From assembly GCA_963781785.1 (NCBI GenBank), contig CAWAHD010000002.1, positions 4,030,001-4,094,000 of the forward strand: a stretch of 64,000 bases of DNA, in the 5' to 3' direction. Made by a program: the position numbers and the translations under genes. The stretch's first letter is position 1, and each line of letters opens with the position of its first letter. Below the pieces are notes generated by a model. It was not told the DNA's origin. It saw only the letters and a program-made list of their open reading frames with translations, and did no database searches. Source of the stretch: CAWAHD01 sp963781785. Its GTDB lineage: Bacteria > Planctomycetota > Planctomycetia > Isosphaerales > Isosphaeraceae. Below, in pieces: positions 58,686 to 64,000 of the stretch.

Positions 58686-59315
58686 TCAGTATCCGTCGTC
58701 GTCGTTCTCCGGAACGATCTCCTGCGCGGCGATGTCTCGCCAGGCCTCGATGACCGGCCCTGGCGCGCCAGCGGATCGCAGGCAATCGGCGACAAGGCCC
58801 TCGGTGGCCTTCAGGTCCGGGAAAGTCAGGAGGAGGCGACGGATGTCGGTCAGGTCCGTCGGACCCTTGGCCGATCTTGAACGATTGACCATGCTCTGCA
58901 CTTTCTGGCTGATCAGTTCTGCCGGTGGGACCACCAAGATCCCCTCGACCACTTGGTGGGCAGGAAGAGCATCGACGCTCCGGACATTCACGAGATGACG
59001 GTTTTTCGGGTTGCGAACCTGGTACAAACGATGGCCCTGGCCACCTGCCACGGTGCGGGTCCGGACAGCAATCTGAAATCGGTGCGACAGGTATGCCCGC
59101 AATTCCTCGGCCAGTTCCTCCGCCCTGGGCGAGAGGATATCGACGTCCTGGGTCATCCGCGCTTCATCGACGTACGCGTTCACTGCCTACGCGCCGAACA
59201 GAACGGCGTCTGTCCGTCCGCGCAGAAACTCCAGCACAGCGTCCTGAATCGTCGCCAGCGGCAATGGCTCGCGCATGATGAAGTCGCGAAATGTCAGCGA
59301 GCCGTCCCCGAGCAT
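58686..59315 (-). pseudogene. AbiEii-like nucleotidyltransferase broken by an in-frame TAG
   Basis: Reading from an ATG at 59315 with GGAGG six bases upstream, the frame gives MLGDGSLTFRDFIM, then AVLFGA, then TAG at 59187-59189, then AVNAYVDEARMTQDVDIL and on to 58686. The family motif spans the stop: GAQAVNAY with Gln (CAG) at that place would give a 209-residue protein with D-x-D ligands in TQDVDIL. The rest is intact. A C-to-T change can explain the stop. It may be a real nonsense mutation, a sequencing error, or readthrough; from sequence alone it is inactive. Confidence 0.7.
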
Positions 59316-59371
59316 AGACCACCTCCTCACGTATCACGTTACTCGCGGCGGTCGAACTATACATATTAGAG

Positions 59372-59947
59372 CTAACATCGCGCATTCTCCACGTACTCTG
59401 CTAATTCAGTTATTGGGTACTTGGCCTCGGCGTTTGCGTCGCAAGCAAACTCAATATGCTGGAGTCTCGAAGATAATTCTTCGCCAATTCCGGTTTCTAC
59501 AATGAGCCATGCCAGCTCTTCACGATCATGGGCTTTGGCCATCTCCACCAAGCACTCTTGCGCAACCAGCAATCGAATGCCGCCAACAACCGTTGGAATC
59601 GATGTGAACTCCAGGGAGTTCGCCCGTAATCGTTGCTTCCCGAGGGTGAGTGTGAATTCAAAGCCACGTGGCGGCTTCAGGGCGATAACCTTCCAGCCCG
59701 GAACACTCGAGAGCTGTTCGGCGATGTGTTGAACGAGCGAAAACAGGGCCCGGTCAGAGAACGCGGTTACGATCAATTCTCGATCTTCGCCTTCAGTGAC
59801 GGTTGATACCTCCACACCAAGCCCTTCATCGGCTTTGAGCAGCTCGTTGCCGATCACTTCAGCGGCTTCTTCAGGCGATTCATCGCGAAGCCCTGCCAAT
59901 TTGTTCAAGCCCCAAGAGACGAACATTCTTGTCGCTTCGGTCGTCAT
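59372..59947 (-). CDS. Unknown protein upstream of the AbiEii-like gene
   Basis: 191 residues from an ATG with AAGGAG six bases upstream. Acidic and soluble, with regular alternation of helices and strands (REELAWLIVETGIGEELSSRL), but no recognised domain. It lies 56 bp before the broken nucleotidyltransferase on the same strand and may be its antitoxin or immunity partner; this is a guess from position. GC content appears lower than in neighbouring chromosomal genes, suggesting acquisition. Confidence 0.6.
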   Translation of the reverse strand: MTTEATRMFVSWGLNKLAGLRDESPEEAAEVIGNELLKADEGLGVEVSTVTEGEDRELIVTAFSDRALFSLVQHIAEQLSSVPGWKVIALKPPRGFEFTLTLGKQRLRANSLEFTSIPTVVGGIRLLVAQECLVEMAKAHDREELAWLIVETGIGEELSSRLQHIEFACDANAEAKYPITELAEYVENARC

Positions 59948-60119
59948 AACAGCTCCTTGGTCGATCTTCCGTCCCAAACAGAAAAAACTTGCTGCCAATG
60001 AATAGCTGGTAAGAGCCAAGTGGCGACGACTGCGGGTAAACGTTCATACCTGCTCAACGTGGGCAGCCGGAACTAGGAGATGCCCATTTCGCCAAGAACG
60101 CCGTCTGAATCACCTGTTT

Positions 60120-60219
60120 CGATTTTTCCGTCGTAACGGCACAAGCTTTTACTGCATAACAAGTTCTATCCGACCGAGCCCGATTGTGCGCATCCGGTTC
60201 CGATTATTCCGTCGTAACG
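60120..60219 (+). repeat. Pair of 19-bp direct repeats in an AT-richer gap
   Basis: CGATTTTTCCGTCGTAACG (60120-60138) and CGATTATTCCGTCGTAACG (60201-60219) differ at one position and lie 81 bp apart. The surrounding gap of about 425 bases, 59948-60372, contains A/T-rich segments and no supported gene. The function is unknown; they could be binding sites or insertion debris. Confidence 0.55.
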
Positions 60220-60372
60220 CTATAAAATCTGAATATATTTGGAGATGCGGCAATAATTCCTCGTCTTTGCGCATAAGTCCGATTGTGCCGACGTTAGATC
60301 CACCGCCTTGAGGGACAACAACTTAAGACGGCGCTCACCATTCCGGTTGGGATCGTCCCAAATCGGAAGATT

Positions 60373-62087
60373 GCAGGTTGACACTTTTTACGTCAAGCCG
60401 CGACAGCGTTTTCTTTGGCTTTTGCCTTAGCTCTCGCGAGGGCGGGCATCATCTCTGCTCGGAGCAAGCGCCAAAAGTCATAACTGGGCAGCTTGAGGCC
60501 CAAATGCTCATACGGACAGCGGCCTTTTCGCTTCCCCCCGACAAACACGCGAGTATTCCAGTACAGCCGTTTCAGGTCCAACATCGGTTGCGTCAGCGTT
60601 CGATGCCGCGACTGATGCATCCGCAAGACGCTTTTCATACACTCCACCGCGCTGCTGGCACGCACCGTCTGACGCAGGACCGCCGCGACCCGACGGTACG
60701 ATTCCCGCCAGTTCGGGTCCAACTTCTCGCAGAGGATCTGCTGTACCACTGGAGCCACATGGCGATAACCTGCGACCGCCGTGTCGGCCGATTTCCTCGG
60801 CCGTTGCCGGCGCAGCCACCACAGGTGGACCAAGGCGTCGCGCGACGTCTCCGGTAGCGACAGTCGACCCAACTGGTCGTGCAACCGGTCCAAGAACGTG
60901 AATGACTCCTTGTTCTGAAGGAAACCACGCACCTTGGCCCATACCGAGCCCACGAGCCGGGACAAAGCCCACTTGACTTGCTCTTGCGCCCAAGCCCGAT
61001 CGTTGAGTCGACCATCGGGACGAAAGACATTCAGGGCCAGCTCGGCTCGTTGCCAAGCCTTCTCTCTCTTCTCATACAGTTCAAAGACACGTGATGCTTT
61101 CTCCCATTTCACGCGGACCTTGTGAGTCAATCCCCACAGGCCGCGCCCCTGCCGGCTCCTCTGGTCGAGGGCTCGGTCGGCGGCCTCGGCTTGCTCCCAG
61201 CACCGCTCCACCCGAGCCCACAGCATGCCCAAGACCCGCCGGGCTTCCCGCTTGGTGTGGAACACGTCCAGCCCCTTCTCCAGAGGGACTCGGTTGGTCG
61301 CGCGTTGGTACCGTTGCAACTGGGCCAGTCCCACCCGCAATCCTGCGCCTGCGTCGGAGGTCACATAGCGCAACCAGATCCAAGGCTGCAATTCCTTGAA
61401 CCAGGTCGATCCTTGATAATTGTCGGCTTTCTTCCCCAGGAACCACATCATGCTGCGAGGTTCGACCCCCACCAGCACCGGTCGTCCGTGGAAGAAGATC
61501 TCATCGAGACAGCCCTCCAGCACCAACTCCCCGCAGGAATGATCCAGTCGCTCGAGGACCACACCGGCGGCGTCACCGGCGGCTTGGGCCCAGCGATGGA
61601 TCGTCGAGCGACCGGGTGCCGCCTGTGCACCCAGGACGATTCTCAGTAAGCCGAGGTTTTGGTTGAGGCTCAGCCCCATGGCCAGGGCCGTGACCGTGAA
61701 CTCCTGTTGCTTGACCTCGGGAAACTCAACGGTTTGGAACAGCCAGTCCCACAGTTGCGCGTTTTCTCGGCGGAGAGCTTCATTCTCCCGGACCAACTCC
61801 TCTCGGGTTGGTCCGCCACTGTGCTGGGCCTCGAGGGCGGCGACGACCTGGTAAGTATGCACGTAGACAGTCTGGCGGCTACAGCCGCTCAGATGGGCCT
61901 GATCGGTGACGGCGCCATAGACGCCCGTCAAACCGGCAGCCGCGTTGGTAATCCAGCAACCAAAGGGTAGGGTATGCATGGGGGTGGTTCCTGTTGTGTG
62001 TCGGAGTGGTTTACAACCGCACACATCAGGTCCGCCCCCGCAAAAATCAAGGGCCTGCTGGTAAAAGCTTGCCAACTGTCAACCCGC
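60373..62087. mobile_element. Insertion sequence with imperfect terminal inverted repeats
   Basis: About 1.7 kb. The ends GCAGGTTGACACTTT (60373) and, on the opposite strand, GCGGGTTGACAGTTG (62087) match at 12 of 15 positions. One transposase gene fills it. I could not find a clear target duplication. It is located between the unknown/AbiEii patch and a Gfo/Idh gene. The IS family is not assigned. Confidence 0.65.
60393..61979 (-). CDS. DDE-type transposase
   Basis: 528 residues. The N-terminus has an HTH-like segment (HLSGCSRQTVYVHTYQVV) and a coiled coil (REELVRENEALRRENAQL). Candidate catalytic residues are Asp in CLDEIFFHGRPVLVG near 165, Asp in VTSDAGAGLRVGL near 216 and Glu in SSAVECMKSVLRMHQSRHR near 450, a spacing compatible with a DDE domain interrupted by an insertion of about 200 residues. 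ATG at 61979 with AGGA upstream; the longer reading runs into the terminal repeat. I could not place it in a named IS family. Confidence 0.75.
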   Translation of the reverse strand: MHTLPFGCWITNAAAGLTGVYGAVTDQAHLSGCSRQTVYVHTYQVVAALEAQHSGGPTREELVRENEALRRENAQLWDWLFQTVEFPEVKQQEFTVTALAMGLSLNQNLGLLRIVLGAQAAPGRSTIHRWAQAAGDAAGVVLERLDHSCGELVLEGCLDEIFFHGRPVLVGVEPRSMMWFLGKKADNYQGSTWFKELQPWIWLRYVTSDAGAGLRVGLAQLQRYQRATNRVPLEKGLDVFHTKREARRVLGMLWARVERCWEQAEAADRALDQRSRQGRGLWGLTHKVRVKWEKASRVFELYEKREKAWQRAELALNVFRPDGRLNDRAWAQEQVKWALSRLVGSVWAKVRGFLQNKESFTFLDRLHDQLGRLSLPETSRDALVHLWWLRRQRPRKSADTAVAGYRHVAPVVQQILCEKLDPNWRESYRRVAAVLRQTVRASSAVECMKSVLRMHQSRHRTLTQPMLDLKRLYWNTRVFVGGKRKGRCPYEHLGLKLPSYDFWRLLRAEMMPALARAKAKAKENAVAA

Positions 62088-62387
62088 ACGACGCCCGATT
62101 CGCCCTTTTTGGGACGATGCCTCCGGTTATGCCGTCGTTAGACGCAACTCTTAATCTTATAGTATCTTGTGTCGATCAATCGCCATCCGGTTCCGCACCA
62201 AACTTTTGCGCCGCCTTGCCCGGGCGGTTCCACATGCGGTCATCCGCGGCGGATGCGCGCATCGCACCGACTGCGCGCCCCGGCTCGTCGCTGCGCAGGA
62301 ACCCGCGGCGAACACTACCAGGCGTTACGCTGTCGCCACGTCGCGGCTGAGAGTCCCCACCGGAGTCCCTCACGGCGCTCTCCGAGT
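62088..62387. other. Gap between IS and Gfo/Idh gene
   Basis: 300 bases with no supported gene. It contains a GTTAGAC that resembles an integron 3' core by chance, but no matching inverted partner. Confidence 0.4.
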
Positions 62388-63710
62388 TCAAACCTCAATC
62401 CGCCACGGAGACCGCATCTCGCGCGCGAGCATCGCGTTGCCCTTGTCGGCGCGGGGGCCGACGAAGTGCTCGGCCTTGGGGTCCCAGTCGAGCGGGATGC
62501 CCAACCGCAGCGCGATCGCACCGAGGTGGCAGACCGTGACCGAGCGGTAGCCGACTTCGACGTCGCAGATCGGCCGCTTGCGGCTGCGAACGCCGTCGAT
62601 GAAATTGCCCATGTGGTCGTTCGAGGCGTAGAGGCGCACGGCTTCACCGTGGAGCGGCTCCTTGATGAGTTTGGGATCACTGGCCTCGATCCGCTCTCGG
62701 CTCACGAAGATCCATCCCTCATCGCCGATGAAGCGGTTGCCATTCTCGCCGTCGCTCGAGGTAATGAGGTGCGTGCCGTCGGCATACCGGTAGGTCACGG
62801 CGAAATGCGGGTGGCAGTTGTAGCAATTGTGCTTGTGCGAAGGCTCGACCCCCGCGGCGGTGACGCTGACCGGCCCCGATCCGTCCTTCCCCAGGCCCCA
62901 CTGAGCGATGTCGTTGTGGTGAGCGCCCCAGTCGGTCAGCTTGCCTCCACTGTAGTCGTACCACCAGCGGAATTCGTAATGACACCGTTCCTTGACGTAG
63001 GGCACATCCGGTGTGGGTCCTTTCCAGAAATCCCAGTCGAGTCCTTCGGGAACAGGGACCTCCTTGAACGGGCCGCCCACGGGATTGTCGCCGATGCGGG
63101 CCTCGACGGTGTGCACCTTGCCGATGCGGCCGTTGCGCACCAGCTCGCAGGCGAGCCGGTACCGCGCATCGGACCGCTGCTGGCTGCCGGTCTGGAACAC
63201 GCGGTCGTATTTTCGGGCCGCCTGGACCATCGCCTTGCCTTCCTCGATGGTGAGCGAGAGCGGCTTCTCGCAATAGACGTCGCACCCGTGCTTCATCGCG
63301 GCGATCGAGGTGAGCGCGTGCCAGTGGTCGACCGTGCCAATCGTGACGGCATCGAGATGCTCCTTGTCGAGCAGCTCGCGGAAGTCCTTGTATTCGTGGC
63401 AGTCTTTGCCAACCACATCGGCGGCCTTTTTGCGGTGGTCACTGTCGAGATCGCAGACCGCGACGTACTTGACGCCGGCCTTCCTCTTGGCCTGCTTCAT
63501 GATGTAGGTACCCTGGCCGCCCACGCCGATGGCCGCCATCACGATCTGATCGTTCGGGCCCGCGTTCTTGCTTTTTTCGGCCGCCTCGCGATCCTGAAAT
63601 TCGGCCAGGACGTCACGGGCATACCAGAGGGGCAACCCACCCATCGAAAGTGCCAAGAGCGAGCGGTCCAGGAATCCCCGTCGCGACAAGGTTCCACGTT
63701 CCAGTTCCAT
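62388..63710 (-). CDS. Gfo/Idh/MocA oxidoreductase with Tat leader
   Basis: 440 residues from the ATG at 63710. The leader is SRRGFLDRSLLALSMGGLP (twin arginine). The Rossmann segment IVMAAIGVGGQGTYIM and the EKP motif YCEKPLSLTIEEG with catalytic Lys near 140 are clear. Histidine-rich HKHNCYNCHPHF near 300 could bind metal. It is a typical planctomycete exported sugar dehydrogenase-like protein. A TTG just upstream has no better site. Confidence 0.88.
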   Translation of the reverse strand: MELERGTLSRRGFLDRSLLALSMGGLPLWYARDVLAEFQDREAAEKSKNAGPNDQIVMAAIGVGGQGTYIMKQAKRKAGVKYVAVCDLDSDHRKKAADVVGKDCHEYKDFRELLDKEHLDAVTIGTVDHWHALTSIAAMKHGCDVYCEKPLSLTIEEGKAMVQAARKYDRVFQTGSQQRSDARYRLACELVRNGRIGKVHTVEARIGDNPVGGPFKEVPVPEGLDWDFWKGPTPDVPYVKERCHYEFRWWYDYSGGKLTDWGAHHNDIAQWGLGKDGSGPVSVTAAGVEPSHKHNCYNCHPHFAVTYRYADGTHLITSSDGENGNRFIGDEGWIFVSRERIEASDPKLIKEPLHGEAVRLYASNDHMGNFIDGVRSRKRPICDVEVGYRSVTVCHLGAIALRLGIPLDWDPKAEHFVGPRADKGNAMLAREMRSPWRIEV

Positions 63711-63938
63711 CGTCAAATTCCCCCAAATGGATTGGCCAGGATCAGTCTCAGTGCCAGGATATCACGCTCATCCTGGTCACGAAACGGCCTCGTGCTGTTT
63801 CCTTGGCCGGGCGAAAGCGGAACGGTTATACTGCGATCGACTGTTGCGATTTCCTCGGGAGGACGCTCGTTCGGGCCCCTTGCATGGCCAGCGCGATGCG
63901 TCGTCCCGGTCACGACGCTTCCGGGAGGACGAAGGGCG

Positions 63939-64000
63939 ATGATCCGTCTTGTGCTCGGTCTCTGGGTCGCCGTTATCGCGGCGGGGGCAGCGGAAAACCA
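63939..64000 (+). CDS. Start of an exported protein, cut by window end
   Basis: An ATG with an AGGG site begins MIRLVLGLWVAVIAAGAAEN, a signal peptide; the gene runs off the right edge after 20 codons. No product can be given. Confidence 0.55.
   Translation, partial: MIRLVLGLWVAVIAAGAAEN

Noticed and set aside
60290..62140. Integron attC sites around GTTAGAT and GTTAGAC motifs flanking the IS
   Set aside because: No complementary RYYYAAC arm or attC-like hairpin could be matched, and no integrase is present.

Overview
The window looks like a chromosome segment of a high-GC planctomycete, probably an Isosphaeraceae-like genome. The evidence is two DUF1559 pseudopilin-like proteins, three Gfo/Idh/MocA proteins (two with Tat-type leaders), a planctomycete-style dehydrogenase/HEAT/cytochrome c fusion, many exported carbohydrate-active proteins and few operons outside the specialised clusters. 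The lineage is inferred from gene content; no rRNA is present.

Region 1 (1-12.7 kb) is a defence island with a class 1 DISARM locus: an adenine methylase (drmMI, entering from the left edge), then drmA-drmB-drmC in a tightly coupled operon. Between drmMI and drmA, on the opposite strand, sit an XRE repressor/ImmA-like protease pair and a small two-gene unit with an HNH nuclease that has lost its catalytic core. A perfect 23-bp palindrome lies in the divergent gap between the XRE gene and drmA. drmMI carries four tandem 7-bp units inside its coding sequence, so a change in copy number would shift the frame. I read this as DISARM under a peptidase-releasable repressor and possibly with a phase-variable methylase; this is inference. 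A 260-residue unknown gene closes the island, followed by a 48-bp tandem repeat and a broken REP-associated transposase.

Region 2 (13.9-27.7 kb) has an HtrA protease, a TPR-iron alcohol dehydrogenase-ferrochelatase run, then a chemosensory operon: a response regulator with an RsbU-type phosphatase, a STAS protein, CheY, CheA, MCP, CheW, CheR and CheB. No flagellar gene is visible, and the PP2C/STAS pair suggests a partner-switching output rather than a motor.

Region 3 (27.7-55.9 kb) holds metabolism and exported proteins: DUF1559 proteins, an FAD/Fe-S oxidoreductase, an aldo/keto reductase, a sialate O-acetylesterase-like protein, GH16, a polysaccharide deacetylase, a beta-helix/PKD protein, an alpha/beta hydrolase and a large M61 peptidase-PDZ-CBM9-like fusion.

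Region 4 (55.9-64 kb) is a second accessory patch: a nucleotidyltransferase, an MFS transporter, an AbiEii-like gene with an in-frame TAG, an unknown gene, an AT-richer stretch, a complete insertion sequence and a Gfo/Idh protein.

Six frame breaks in five otherwise sound loci are best explained by one- or two-base losses, several in alternating GC runs. They look more like sequencing or assembly error than decay, and they affect how those genes should be read.
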